Assembly (NCBI GenBank): GCA_000437895.1
Contig: FR902155.1
Coordinates: forward strand, 48,955 to 112,954
DNA: 64,000 bases
Source of the DNA: Clostridium sp. CAG:914
GTDB lineage: Bacteria > Bacillota_I > Bacilli_A > RF39 > UBA660
Direction: 5' to 3'
This document shows positions 54,364 to 63,658 of the stretch, in pieces. The notes below the pieces were generated by a model. The model was not told the DNA's origin. It ran no database searches and saw only the letters and a program-made list of their open reading frames with translations. The stretch's first letter is position 1; every line of letters begins with the position of its first letter. Made by a program: the position numbers and the translations under genes.

Positions 54364-54716
54364 CTTCCTTCTTTAATCTTATATTGACCTTTTCTAGTCC
54401 TTAAGAAATATAACTTAGCTCTTCTAACTATTCCGTTCTTAGTAACCTTAATATATGCAATATTAGGACTATGTACTGGAAAAATTCTTTCAACACCTAT
54501 ACCACTAGATATTTTTCTAACAGTAAATGTTTCTGTAACACCATGTCCTTTACGAGCTATAACAGTTCCTTCAAAATTTTGAATTCTTTCTCTTGACTTA
54601 CCATTCTTAGTTTCAATAATTTTGCAACCTACAATTACATCATTACCAACACGAAATTCAGGAATGTCATTCTTTAACTGTTTTTCAGTTACTTTTTCAA
54701 CTAAATTCTTAGCCAC
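54360..54716 (-). CDS. rplS: ribosomal protein L19
   Basis: L19 sits at the 30S-50S interface. The 118-residue protein matches the family throughout: DIPEFRVGNDVIVGCKI, ERIQNFEGTVIARKGHG, FTVRKISSGIGVERIFPVHSP and RRAKLYFLR. The trmD-rimM-rpsP genes that usually precede it are absent; rnhB lies upstream instead, as sometimes seen in Firmicutes. Confidence 0.96.
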   Translation of the reverse strand: MAKNLVEKVTEKQLKNDIPEFRVGNDVIVGCKIIETKNGKSRERIQNFEGTVIARKGHGVTETFTVRKISSGIGVERIFPVHSPNIAYIKVTKNGIVRRAKLYFLRTRKGQYKIKEGR

Positions 54717-54818
54717 GATTATTCACTCTCCTTACTTTTAATAATCATATATAAAATACAGCGGATTATTCGTTCAATTCATAATTCTATCACATAAAAA
54801 TATAAAATACAAGTTTTT

Positions 54819-55430
54819 TTATATAATTTTATCCTTATAATCACTAACTGGATTAAAACTTAACCTATGATATTTAGTAATTCCATATTTTTTAATTGCT
54901 TCAATATGTTTTTTTGTACCATATCCTTTATTATTTTTTAAATCATACATAGGATAAATTTTATCCAATTCATACATCATCTTATCTCTAGTTACTTTAG
55001 CAATTACAGAAGAAGCAGATATAGTTAAACTCTTTAAATCACCCTTTATAATTGAAGTATGTGGTATATCAATATCCAATGGCATAGCATCTATTAAAAT
55101 ATGTTCCATTTTTATATTAGTATTCTTAATTGCTAATAACATTGCTTCTTTCGTAGCCTCATAAATATTTATCTCATCAATTCTTTTTTCATCAACTACA
55201 CCTATCCCAATAGCTATAGCTTTCTCACAAATAACTTCATAGTAATAATTTCTTTTTTTCTCAGACAATCTTTTAGAATCTGTTAATCCTTCAATATACA
55301 AATCTTTAGGTAAGACAACACATGCTGCTACGACAGGTCCAATTAAAGGTCCTCTCCCAACTTCATCAATACCCCCAATATAATTTATACCCTTTTGATA
55401 TAATTCTCTCTCATATTGATAATTATCCAT
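54819..55430 (-). CDS. rnhB: ribonuclease HII
   Basis: RNase HII removes ribonucleotides from DNA. The 203-residue protein has the catalytic GGIDEVGRGPLIGPVVAA with Asp-Glu, DSKRLSEKKR, and ISASSVIAKVTRD. The ATG at 55430 is used because it comes one base after the stop of the upstream lipoprotein gene (TAATATG) and gives the normal N-terminus. An ATG or earlier start would overlap that gene by up to 26 bp. Confidence 0.93.
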   Translation of the reverse strand: MDNYQYERELYQKGINYIGGIDEVGRGPLIGPVVAACVVLPKDLYIEGLTDSKRLSEKKRNYYYEVICEKAIAIGIGVVDEKRIDEINIYEATKEAMLLAIKNTNIKMEHILIDAMPLDIDIPHTSIIKGDLKSLTISASSVIAKVTRDKMMYELDKIYPMYDLKNNKGYGTKKHIEAIKKYGITKYHRLSFNPVSDYKDKII

Positions 55431-55431
55431 A

Positions 55432-56103
55432 TTAACAATTCTCATCACACAAATCATCTAATACTTTATGTATTCCAGATACATAAATATCATATAATTC
55501 ATCATGTTCTTCTTCTGTTAACTCATCCATAGGATTAGTTTGCGTTTCTACAGTATCCATATGATAATCTACAATAGTACCATCATGAACAAATATTACT
55601 ATCGGTACATATATTCTCTTTTCTCCTACAGAATATTCTACTCCATCACTATCTTTTAAAGTATAATCTAGTAATATTTCATCAAGAGCTTCTAAAAGTT
55701 CTTGATATCCTTCTTGTCCTTCACGAACCAATTTAACTTCATTATTATCTGATAATTCATATTCATCTCTAACATCATGCATATTTAAGTAATATATTGT
55801 ACTAATATTAGTATTATTAGCAGCTTCCATAAGTACACTTACCATACTCCTACACCAAGGACATTCAGGATAGCCTAAGTATATAACTCCACTACCATTT
55901 TTAACTATATCAATAATTTCTTTATAATCTGAATACTTTATTGGATTATCTTCTGGAATAGTAACATCCTTATATTTATAATTTTGATAAAAAGTTTTAC
56001 CATTTAAACTCTCATATTCTTCTTTAAATTTATTAGAATCATTCTCACAGCCTGTAAGAAATAAACACATTGTTAACACTATAATTGTAATTATTTTTTT
56101 CAT
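55432..56103 (-). CDS. thioredoxin-fold lipoprotein
   Basis: The 223-residue protein has a lipoprotein signal (FLTGCEND; lipidated Cys near 19) and a thioredoxin-like domain with CPWC in YLGYPECPWCRSMV near residue 80. It should act outside the membrane as a thiol reductase or disulfide-handling protein. The insertion of about 60 residues between the active site and the last strand is longer than usual. It is coupled to rnhB by near-overlap, but no shared function is obvious. Confidence 0.8.
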   Translation of the reverse strand: MKKIITIIVLTMCLFLTGCENDSNKFKEEYESLNGKTFYQNYKYKDVTIPEDNPIKYSDYKEIIDIVKNGSGVIYLGYPECPWCRSMVSVLMEAANNTNISTIYYLNMHDVRDEYELSDNNEVKLVREGQEGYQELLEALDEILLDYTLKDSDGVEYSVGEKRIYVPIVIFVHDGTIVDYHMDTVETQTNPMDELTEEEHDELYDIYVSGIHKVLDDLCDENC

Positions 56104-56164
56104 ATATACACCTCTATTTAATTATAAAAGAAAAAAAGTAATAAATCAATATTATTTTAATGTA

Positions 56165-56749
56165 CTAATCTTCTAAATCTTTTAAATGAATATTCCATTT
56201 AAGTAAATGTTCATATACTTTTTCTACTGGAACACCTAAAATATTATAATAACTACCATTAATATTTTTTATAAAATTAGAAATAATAGTTTCTACAATA
56301 AATCCAGATGCATACATGATATCAGGCTCATTTTGAATATAATATTCTATATCTTCTTGACATATATCGCTTAAAGTTATTTTTGTTTCTTGATAATCAT
56401 TTATTATTTCTTTAGTAACCGTATTTATTAAAGCAATACCAGTAATTACTGATGTTGTTTTATTTTTACATAAATTTATATTATATCTTGCTTCAGAAAG
56501 TGATTTGGGCTTTTCTAATATCTTATCATCTATATATACAACTGTATCTAACCCTAAGATAATAGCATCATTTACTTTAATATCTATACTTTTAGCCTTA
56601 CCCAAAGCTAGTTCTTTTACATATTCATATACATTATTTGTATCTAATGATACTTCATTATAATTACCATTCATATTACTATGTTTCATTCCAACTTTAT
56701 CTAGTATTTCACTTTTAAATTTTGATGTACTTGCTAAAATTAATTTCAT
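56165..56749 (-). CDS. maf: Maf-family nucleotide pyrophosphatase
   Basis: Maf proteins hydrolyse non-standard or modified nucleoside triphosphates. The 194-residue protein has the opening LILASTSKFKSEIL (usually Ser-x-Ser-Pro-Arg-Arg, here Ser-Thr-Ser-Lys-Phe-Lys), ILGLDTVVYIDDKILEKP with the catalytic Asp, and GSYYNILGVPVEKV near the end. The changed SPRR motif suggests altered substrate choice. Confidence 0.9.
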   Translation of the reverse strand: MKLILASTSKFKSEILDKVGMKHSNMNGNYNEVSLDTNNVYEYVKELALGKAKSIDIKVNDAIILGLDTVVYIDDKILEKPKSLSEARYNINLCKNKTTSVITGIALINTVTKEIINDYQETKITLSDICQEDIEYYIQNEPDIMYASGFIVETIISNFIKNINGSYYNILGVPVEKVYEHLLKWNIHLKDLED

Positions 56750-56789
56750 ATCTATTCATTCCCTCACATAAAATATTATACCACAAAAA

Positions 56790-56818
56790 AGAAAAAAGAA
56801 ATCTTATACGATTTCTTT
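56790..56818 (-). terminator. terminator of the parC-rubrerythrin unit
   Basis: On the minus strand AAAGAAATC and GATTTCTTT form a nine-base stem (56810-56818 and 56795-56803), followed by a T-rich stretch. It starts at the rubrerythrin stop. Confidence 0.8.
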
Positions 56819-57359
56819 AGTAATTTGTACTTTTAATTTCAAAATATGATTGTGGATGACTACAAGTAGGGCATACTTTTGGAGCACTCTTTCCTACATG
56901 AATATGTCCACAATTACGACAAATCCATACAGTAGACTCTTCTTTATCAAATACTTCTTTATTCTCAATATTTTGAAGAAGTTTTAAATATCTTTGTTCA
57001 TGTTCCTTTTCAACATTAGCAACATTAGTAAACATTTTTGCTATTTCATCATATCCTTCTTCTTGAGCTATTTTAGCAAATTCAGCATACATATCAGTCC
57101 ATTCATAATTCTCACCATTTGCAGCATCTCTTAAATTACTAATAGTATCTTGAATTTCACCACCACACATTAGTTTAAACCACATTTTAGCATGTTCTTT
57201 CTCATTGTTTGCCGTTTCCTCAAAAATAGCTGCAATTTGTTCATAACCTTCTTTTTTAGCTTTAGATGCATAATAAGTATACTTATTTCTTGCTTGTGAT
57301 TCTCCAGCAAAAGCCGCCATTAAATTAATTAATGTTTTACTATCTTTTAAATCTTTCAT
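56817..57359 (-). CDS. rbr: rubrerythrin
   Basis: Rubrerythrin reduces hydrogen peroxide in anaerobes. The 180-residue protein has a four-helix di-iron domain with two Glu-x-x-His motifs (FEETANNEKEHAKMW and NVANVEKEHEQRYL) and a C-terminal rubredoxin-like Fe(Cys)4 site (WICRNCGHIHVG and CPTCSHPQ). It implies an anaerobic or microaerobic life. It follows parC by 27 bases and has a good AGGAGG site. Confidence 0.95.
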   Translation of the reverse strand: MKDLKDSKTLINLMAAFAGESQARNKYTYYASKAKKEGYEQIAAIFEETANNEKEHAKMWFKLMCGGEIQDTISNLRDAANGENYEWTDMYAEFAKIAQEEGYDEIAKMFTNVANVEKEHEQRYLKLLQNIENKEVFDKEESTVWICRNCGHIHVGKSAPKVCPTCSHPQSYFEIKSTNY

Positions 57360-57386
57360 TTTCCTACCTCCTTTTTAATTATATAA

Positions 57387-59912
57387 CTATTTCTCTATAT
57401 TATCAAGTAAATTATCTATAGTTAAAATTTTGTTATCTATTTTTTTAACATAATCTAATTCTTTACTATCATAAGTCTTTTTTTCATCAGATATAGTTTC
57501 TAATGATTCATTTAATGTATCTCTTGATATTAATTTTACCACTGGATAAGTAAATAATATTCTATCTTTAACAATAAATGAACCATTACTTGCTCTATCC
57601 ATAATAGATATTTCACTTAATTTAATAGTTTTATTTTCTTTTATACTAGTAATATTTATTTCATTCTTTACTTTTTCAATATAAATACTTACTATCTTGC
57701 TAGGATTACTCTTTATTTCTTTCATTAAAAGAATTCCCCTATTAGCCCTCGTTGTTTTAGTAACTTCTGATAGTCTAAGTCTTTTAGCTGTTCCCCTATC
57801 CATAATAACAGATATAAATTCACAACTAGGATCAAACAATAACGAGGAAACAACTATGTCATCTTTTAGTTTAATAGACTTAACACCGCTTGCCCTAATA
57901 CCTACAGGACTAACTTCTGATATATCATACCAAAGTCCATAACCATCTCTAGTAGCTACGAACACATCAGAATAATCACTATCCGTAACGCTTATCAATT
58001 TATCATCATTTTTTAAACTTATCATGCTAACTTCTTTTGAATATCTATTTACTTTAAAATCTGACAATTTAGTTCTCTTTACCATTCCTTGTTCTGTAAA
58101 ACTAGTAATATATTTATCAGCATTAAAATCATACACAGGAATACTAGCTACTATTTGTTCCTTAAATTCCATACTTATAATATTACTTACATGTTTACCT
58201 AAATCTTTCCACTTTGCTTCTGGTATTTCATATACTGGTAAATATAAATAATTACCCATATCAGTAAATATAAGTATAGTATCTGTAGTATTTATATTAT
58301 ATATACCTATAACATAGTCATTTTCCTTTAAAGCTGTAGAATCACTATTAGCTTGAAATCCTCTTAAAGATACTCTCTTTACATAACCTTCTTTTGTAAC
58401 AACAACAATAACATCTTCTTTAGGAATCATCTCTTGAGTATCAATTTTAATTTCTTCAACTTGTTCTATTATCTCAGTCTTTCTTGGAGTACCATATTCT
58501 TTCTTAATTCTTCTTAATTCCTCTTTTATAACAGAATTTAATTTTTCTGGTGAAGCTAAAATACTCTCCAACATAGAAATTAGTTTTTCTAAATTTTCTT
58601 TTTCATTATTTAATGTTTCTATATCTGTATTAGTTAATCTATATAATTGTAAATTAACTATCTCTGTAGCTTGCTCTTCTGTAAAATCATATTTATTAAC
58701 TAAATTAATAATTGAATCTGCTTTGTTTTTACTAGCTCTAATTGTAGCAATAACTTCATCTAATATAGATATAGCTTTAATTAATCCTAAAACAATATGA
58801 TATCTCTTTTTAGCATGTGCTAAATCAAAATCTGTTCTTTTAGTCACTACTTCTTTTTGGTGTAATATATAAGCATCAAGAATTGGAATTATACCTAATT
58901 GCATAGGTCTACGATTTACAATAGCTATCATATTATAATTATAATTTACTTGTAATTCAGTATTTTTATATAGATAATTTAATATTGATTTACTATTAGC
59001 TTCTTTTTTAAGTTCAATAGTAATTTGTAATCCAGATTTATCTGACTCATCCCTAACATCTAATATACCATCAATTTTTTTATCAATAACTAATTCATCA
59101 ATTTTCTTTACAAGTTGTTGTTTATTTACCTCATAAGGTATTTCCGTAATAATTATTTTATTTTTTTCAATAGATAATTTAGGCCTTATAATTACTTTTC
59201 CACGACCTGTTTCAAAAGCACTCTTTATTCCATCATATCCAATAGCCTGACCACCAGTAGGAAAATCCGGCCCTTTAACAAAGTTCATTATTGTATCTAA
59301 TCTACAATTAGGATTATCTATCCTATATATAGTTGCATCAATTACTTCAGAAAGATTATGTGGCGGTATATTTGTAGCATAACCTGCTGAAATTCCCGTT
59401 GTTCCATTAACTAATAAATTAGGAAATCTACTAGGAAGAACAGTTGGTTCTAACAACGTATCATCATAGTTAGGAGAAAATACCACAGTATCTTTATCAA
59501 TATCTCGAAGCATCAAATCAGCTATTTTAGATAATCTTGCTTCTGTATAACGTGAAGCAGCAGCGCCATCTCCATCAATAGAACCATTATTACCTTGCAT
59601 ATCAATAAACGGTTCACGCATTTTCCAATCCTGACTCATCCTTACAATAGCTTCATATATAGAACTATCACCATGAGGATGATATTTACCCATAACATCG
59701 CCGACTGCTCTAGCAGATTTTCTATAAGGCTTATCATACGTATTTTTTTCTTTATACATAGAATATAATATTCTTCTTTGTACAGGCTTTAATCCATCTC
59801 TTACATCAGGAATAGCCCTATCTTGAATAATATACTTAGAATACTTTCCAAATCTTTCTCCCATAATTTCTTCTAAAGAATAATTATATATTCTATTTAA
59901 TACTTCATCCAT
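57387..59912 (-). CDS. parC: DNA topoisomerase IV subunit A
   Basis: ParC decatenates daughter chromosomes with ParE. The 841-residue protein has the breakage-reunion domain with the catalytic Tyr in AASRYTEARLS near residue 120, GDVMGKYHPHGD with the quinolone-determining region, and a C-terminal beta-pinwheel. The pinwheel lacks the QRRGGKG GyrA box, which separates it from gyrase. parE is not next to it in this window. Confidence 0.93.
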   Translation of the reverse strand: MDEVLNRIYNYSLEEIMGERFGKYSKYIIQDRAIPDVRDGLKPVQRRILYSMYKEKNTYDKPYRKSARAVGDVMGKYHPHGDSSIYEAIVRMSQDWKMREPFIDMQGNNGSIDGDGAAASRYTEARLSKIADLMLRDIDKDTVVFSPNYDDTLLEPTVLPSRFPNLLVNGTTGISAGYATNIPPHNLSEVIDATIYRIDNPNCRLDTIMNFVKGPDFPTGGQAIGYDGIKSAFETGRGKVIIRPKLSIEKNKIIITEIPYEVNKQQLVKKIDELVIDKKIDGILDVRDESDKSGLQITIELKKEANSKSILNYLYKNTELQVNYNYNMIAIVNRRPMQLGIIPILDAYILHQKEVVTKRTDFDLAHAKKRYHIVLGLIKAISILDEVIATIRASKNKADSIINLVNKYDFTEEQATEIVNLQLYRLTNTDIETLNNEKENLEKLISMLESILASPEKLNSVIKEELRRIKKEYGTPRKTEIIEQVEEIKIDTQEMIPKEDVIVVVTKEGYVKRVSLRGFQANSDSTALKENDYVIGIYNINTTDTILIFTDMGNYLYLPVYEIPEAKWKDLGKHVSNIISMEFKEQIVASIPVYDFNADKYITSFTEQGMVKRTKLSDFKVNRYSKEVSMISLKNDDKLISVTDSDYSDVFVATRDGYGLWYDISEVSPVGIRASGVKSIKLKDDIVVSSLLFDPSCEFISVIMDRGTAKRLRLSEVTKTTRANRGILLMKEIKSNPSKIVSIYIEKVKNEINITSIKENKTIKLSEISIMDRASNGSFIVKDRILFTYPVVKLISRDTLNESLETISDEKKTYDSKELDYVKKIDNKILTIDNLLDNIEK

Positions 59913-60036
59913 ACTATCACCTATTCAAATAATATCATAAATTATAGTTCTTATCAATTAAAAAGACATTTTTTTTACACACCAAAATATTAATTTCTAA
60001 AGCATAATTTTATTTTATAAATACTTATACCAAAAA

Positions 60037-60058
60037 AGAAAAAAAGAACCTAAGTTCT
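60037..60058 (-). terminator. terminator after the tail-anchored protein gene
   Basis: On the minus strand AGAAC and GTTCT enclose a four-base loop that includes the stop codon, followed by more than six T residues. Confidence 0.65.
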
Positions 60059-60790
60059 CCCAAAATATCCAATAAAATATATAGATATAATAGCCAACAA
60101 TATAATAAAAAGTATTATTAATATTATTTTAAATAAATACTTATTATCCTTTTCTTCTATCTCTTCATCACTTTCAAAGAAATCTTCATTTTTAAATGAA
60201 TAATTATTACTATAAAAAGTTTTATCTTCATTAATAACATCATCATCTCTTTGAATAGGATCAGTTACTACTGTATTTTCATTATCACCTTTTAAATCAG
60301 AAAGTATTTCTAATGATAAGTTTGCCGTATTAGATAATTTTTCCTCCTCATCCTCTGATAATGTTACATCCATATACATTTCTTTCATCTTTTCTAAATT
60401 TGTTTTTTCTAAATCCAAATTTAATTTTTTTAAATAATTTTCTTCTTTTTCTTCATTTATTTCTGTTTTTCTAGCATCTTTTGCTTCCTTTATCATATCT
60501 TTTACATCATACACTTCAGTATTTTTATCAAAATCAACTTTATAAACATCTGGATCTCTTTTAACAATTTTACTATTTGTAGCACTACTATAATTCTTAA
60601 CTTGTCTATATTCCTCTCTACTTGTAACATTTCTTTTTACATTAGATAAGTCAACTTCATTAGAATCAATAGGTATTTTATAATTTTCAAATTCATCATA
60701 AGCACTATATATCTTAGTATATAGTTCCTTATTTTTCTCTACTCTAGTAGGTATATTTTTATTATTATATTTATCTATTCTTGTCTCCAT
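60050..60790 (-). CDS. acidic tail-anchored membrane protein
   Basis: The 246-residue protein has about 215 highly charged, probably mostly helical or disordered residues (many Glu, Asp, Lys and Asn), then a single membrane segment at about 220-240 (KIILIILFIILLAIISIYFI) and a five-residue tail. It should face the cytoplasm, held by its C-terminus. I recognise no family. It lies upstream of parC on the same strand with its own terminator. Confidence 0.65.
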   Translation of the reverse strand: METRIDKYNNKNIPTRVEKNKELYTKIYSAYDEFENYKIPIDSNEVDLSNVKRNVTSREEYRQVKNYSSATNSKIVKRDPDVYKVDFDKNTEVYDVKDMIKEAKDARKTEINEEKEENYLKKLNLDLEKTNLEKMKEMYMDVTLSEDEEEKLSNTANLSLEILSDLKGDNENTVVTDPIQRDDDVINEDKTFYSNNYSFKNEDFFESDEEIEEKDNKYLFKIILIILFIILLAIISIYFIGYFGRT

Positions 60791-60902
60791 ACCTTACTTC
60801 CTTTACTAAATATATAATAACATATATTATTTTTAAATACTAACATTTTTATTGATTTTTATCAATTTTACACTTATAATTAGTTAAGAAAGGATGATAT
60901 AT

Positions 60903-61094
60903 ATGAAAACACGTGTTAATGATATGTGCATTGGTTGTGGTAATTGTGTTGCTATGACTGATCAAGAAATTTTTGATTTTAATGACGATGGCTTAGCTGA
61001 AGCTGTTGTAGACACAGTTCCAGAAGATAAGGAAGATCTTGTTAAAGATGCTTGTGAATCATGCCCTGTATCTGCCATTACTATAGAAGAATAG
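60903..61094 (+). CDS. [4Fe-4S] ferredoxin
   Basis: The 63-residue protein is a single-cluster ferredoxin with MCIGCGNCVAM and CESCPVSAI (Cys-x2-Cys-x2-Cys and a distant Cys-Pro). It carries electrons at low potential. The ATG at 60903 follows AGGATG by six bases. Its last 133 bases overlap the antisense extension of nth, and no terminator is visible between the two genes. It could donate electrons to the RnfC-like protein, though the genes are far apart. Confidence 0.9.
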   Translation: MKTRVNDMCIGCGNCVAMTDQEIFDFNDDGLAEAVVDTVPEDKEDLVKDACESCPVSAITIEE

Positions 61095-61702
61095 TATTTA
61101 CAATTTTGTTTTAATTGGCAATCATTACATAATGGTTTTATTGCCTTACATTGGTATCTACCAAAAAGTACTAATTGATGATGGAACTTATTTCTTTTAT
61201 CCTTTGGTACTTTTTTTATCAATTTTTGTTCAACCTTTCTAACATCATCATTTAAAGAAGCCAATCCTAATCTTTTACTAACACGTAGAACATGAGTATC
61301 TACAGCAATAACAGCCTCATTATAAATAACACCCAAAAACACGTTAGCTGTTTTATGACCAGCTCCAGGAAGACTTTCTATAAGTTTTCTATCATTAGGT
61401 ATTTTTTTTATGTTATTTTTATATAAATAGTTTGCTATTTCTTTCACATACATACTTTTTCTTTTATACGTACCTATTTCTCTAATAATATTCTCAATAT
61501 CAGAAACATCAGCATTGGCTAACTCTTCTATTGTTTTATATTTACTAAATAACACTCTAGTTACTTTATTGACTCTTTTATCTGTCGTTTGAGCAGACAA
61601 AACAATAGCAATTAATAATTCATAATCTCTGTTATATTCTAACTCACATACCGGATTTGGAAACAAAAAATCTAAGTAATCAAATATTTTATTCATCTTC
61701 AT
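60962..61702 (-). CDS. nth: endonuclease III with antisense-derived C-terminal extension
   Basis: Nth removes oxidised pyrimidines from DNA. The helix-hairpin-helix LPGAGHKTANVFLG with catalytic Lys, VDTHVLRVSKRLGL with catalytic Asp, and the Cys-x6-Cys-x2-Cys-x5-Cys cluster (CKAIKPLCNDCQLKQNC) are intact. Relatives end a few residues after that cluster, at about residue 204. Here no stop follows, and the frame continues 42 more residues, rich in Ser and Thr, through the antisense strand of ferredoxin. The order dnaD-nth matches Bacillus; the two genes overlap slightly. Confidence 0.88.
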   Translation of the reverse strand: MKMNKIFDYLDFLFPNPVCELEYNRDYELLIAIVLSAQTTDKRVNKVTRVLFSKYKTIEELANADVSDIENIIREIGTYKRKSMYVKEIANYLYKNNIKKIPNDRKLIESLPGAGHKTANVFLGVIYNEAVIAVDTHVLRVSKRLGLASLNDDVRKVEQKLIKKVPKDKRNKFHHQLVLFGRYQCKAIKPLCNDCQLKQNCKYYSSIVMADTGHDSQASLTRSSLSSGTVSTTASAKPSSLKSKIS

Positions 61703-62339
61703 TCAACCAATCTATATCAGGTAATTTAATATTATCTGTTTTTTTCTTTCTATAATTTTCTCTATCTTTTAAAATATCTACTTTGCTTTTGTATCCTTTC
61801 TTATTCCACTCTGACAATATAGTTTCAATATATCTTAAATTATTTGCTCTATTATATACAGCTTCTTTTAAAGCTTCCACAACTAGTTCTTGCCCATAAG
61901 ATGTTACCATTTCTTTTATTTTTTCATATTCCAAAGGAGATAAAGTTCTACCTAACTCATTTTCAAAAATACTATAAATATTTTCATCTATTTCTATTTG
62001 TTTTTCTTTATTATCCATAACAATATTCATAATTTTATCATAAAGTGGTTGTAAAGAAATATATTCAGACGAAACTTTCTTATTTTCTTTTTTTATTAAT
62101 ATTGTCAAAATATTTTTTTCTTTCAAGGAATTAATTAATTCTAAAACTTTATACTTATCTATATTAAGTTCTTGAACAAAAATACTAGGATTATATTCCA
62201 AATCAACGCCATAATCAATAATAAATATTAATATTATTAACTCTTCTTCAGTAATATTTAATTTTTTATAATTATTAATAATTATTCTTGGTATAACAAG
62301 TGGTCTATCCATAAGAATTTTTCTAACATTATTTTCCAT
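61689..62339 (-). CDS. dnaD: DnaD-family replication protein
   Basis: DnaD helps load the replicative helicase in Firmicutes. The 216-residue protein has an N-terminal winged-helix part (about 1-100) and the C-terminal DnaD/DnaB2 domain (about 120-195) with FENELGRTLSPLEYEKI and LRYIETILSEWNKKGYKS, matching the diagnostic YIxxIL-x-x-W motif. It overlaps nth by 14 bp and the upstream small membrane protein gene by 11 bp. Confidence 0.92.
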   Translation of the reverse strand: MENNVRKILMDRPLVIPRIIINNYKKLNITEEELIILIFIIDYGVDLEYNPSIFVQELNIDKYKVLELINSLKEKNILTILIKKENKKVSSEYISLQPLYDKIMNIVMDNKEKQIEIDENIYSIFENELGRTLSPLEYEKIKEMVTSYGQELVVEALKEAVYNRANNLRYIETILSEWNKKGYKSKVDILKDRENYRKKKTDNIKLPDIDWLNEDE

Positions 62340-62727
62340 TATTTTCTCCCATAGTAATAGTTTTATCTAATTGATAAGTATATATATCATAATAATTTAT
62401 CATTAATTTATCTTTATCTAAAACTTCTTCTTGATAAATTAATTTATTATCTTTGTAAATAACATCATAGTTATTAGTATTATCATGTACTAAAGATTTT
62501 GAAATAAGCATTATTTCATTATATTCACCATCTAATACACCATAATTCTCATCTGATAAGAATATATAGTAATCATTATATTTATTAACATAATATAAAT
62601 TAATATTAGCATAATTATCTTTAATACTTTTACTTATATTATTATAATAATTATCGTTGGTAATATATACCAAAAGCATTAATAATATAAAAGTAATAGA
62701 TAAAAATATAATGATAATCCTTTTCAT
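62329..62727 (-). CDS. small membrane-anchored protein, YpmB-like position
   Basis: The 132-residue protein has one N-terminal membrane segment (about 4-22) and a small extracellular alpha/beta domain. The neighbourhood recalls Bacillus, where ypmB lies upstream of dnaD, and size and layout fit, but I see no decisive motif. Function unknown. Confidence 0.6.
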   Translation of the reverse strand: MKRIIIIFLSITFILLMLLVYITNDNYYNNISKSIKDNYANINLYYVNKYNDYYIFLSDENYGVLDGEYNEIMLISKSLVHDNTNNYDVIYKDNKLIYQEEVLDKDKLMINYYDIYTYQLDKTITMGENNGK

Positions 62728-62762
62728 ACATAATCACCAATATCATTATACATTTTTTTTAA

Positions 62763-62801
62763 AAGAAAAAAAAGCCTTTTAGAAACTTTTATCTAAAGAC
62801 T
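62763..62801 (-). terminator. terminator after the Thr/Pro-rich membrane protein gene
   Basis: On the minus strand AGTCTTTAGA and TCTAAAAGGCT pair with one bulge and one mismatch, followed by eight T residues. Confidence 0.7.
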
Positions 62802-63656
62802 TCTTACTTTTGAATATGACTTATTATTAGTATATTCCATACAATCATAGTCTCTTACATTTTGTCTAATAAATTCATTAGTTACAGCTTGAGCATTCTG
62901 TATTTCAATAACTAATCTATCATAATCCTCTCTACTTATATTATTATTAAAATTATTAGTATTTAACATAGTTTGTATTTGGATAGATAATAAATATTTA
63001 CTTCCTTGATCTAACTTATTATATTCACTATTTTTATCATTAATCTCAACAATAAATTTAGATAACTCATCACTTAAACCATCTTTACTATTATTAGTAT
63101 TCATTAAACTAAATATCATATTTTCATACTTATTATATATTTCTTGTTGATCTTGTTCTATAATCATATTTCCTAATCTAATAATTTCATCAGTAGATTT
63201 AGTTTTATCATACTGTGTAATATTTAAATATGCTATTTTAGAATATACTGTTAAAGCAGATAAATCCGTATCTTTATTTAAATATTTAGTAACATCATAA
63301 TTACTATCTATCAAAGTAACTAAATTAACTGCTAATGAGAAATCAATTACTTCCTTAGTATCTAATTCAAGTCCAGATAGTTTTAATGTTTCTATAAAAT
63401 TAGCCGTTTTATTTTCAAAAATCTCACTAATATCTTCAATATTTTTTATTGGTTCTAATGTTACTTCAGGAGTTATTAATTCTGTAGGATATGGTGTGTA
63501 ATTAGTTGTATATGTATTCGTAGGTGTAGGTGTAAAAATATTACCTTTGTTTTGACCTTTTTTCTTATGCATTAATACAAAAGTAATTAACTCTCCCACA
63601 AGCAATGTTCCTAATATAGTCACAATTATATTAAATGTTTTTCTTTTTATTTTCAT
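62793..63656 (-). CDS. single-pass membrane protein with extracellular helical domain
   Basis: The 287-residue protein has an N-terminal membrane segment (about 8-28), a Thr/Pro/Tyr-rich linker (about 40-70) and a helical domain of about 200 residues, probably outside the cell. I recognise no family. It starts three bases after the stop of a cysteine-rich gene, so they are probably co-expressed. Confidence 0.6.
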   Translation of the reverse strand: MKIKRKTFNIIVTILGTLLVGELITFVLMHKKKGQNKGNIFTPTPTNTYTTNYTPYPTELITPEVTLEPIKNIEDISEIFENKTANFIETLKLSGLELDTKEVIDFSLAVNLVTLIDSNYDVTKYLNKDTDLSALTVYSKIAYLNITQYDKTKSTDEIIRLGNMIIEQDQQEIYNKYENMIFSLMNTNNSKDGLSDELSKFIVEINDKNSEYNKLDQGSKYLLSIQIQTMLNTNNFNNNISREDYDRLVIEIQNAQAVTNEFIRQNVRDYDCMEYTNNKSYSKVRSL

Positions 63657-63658
63657 TA

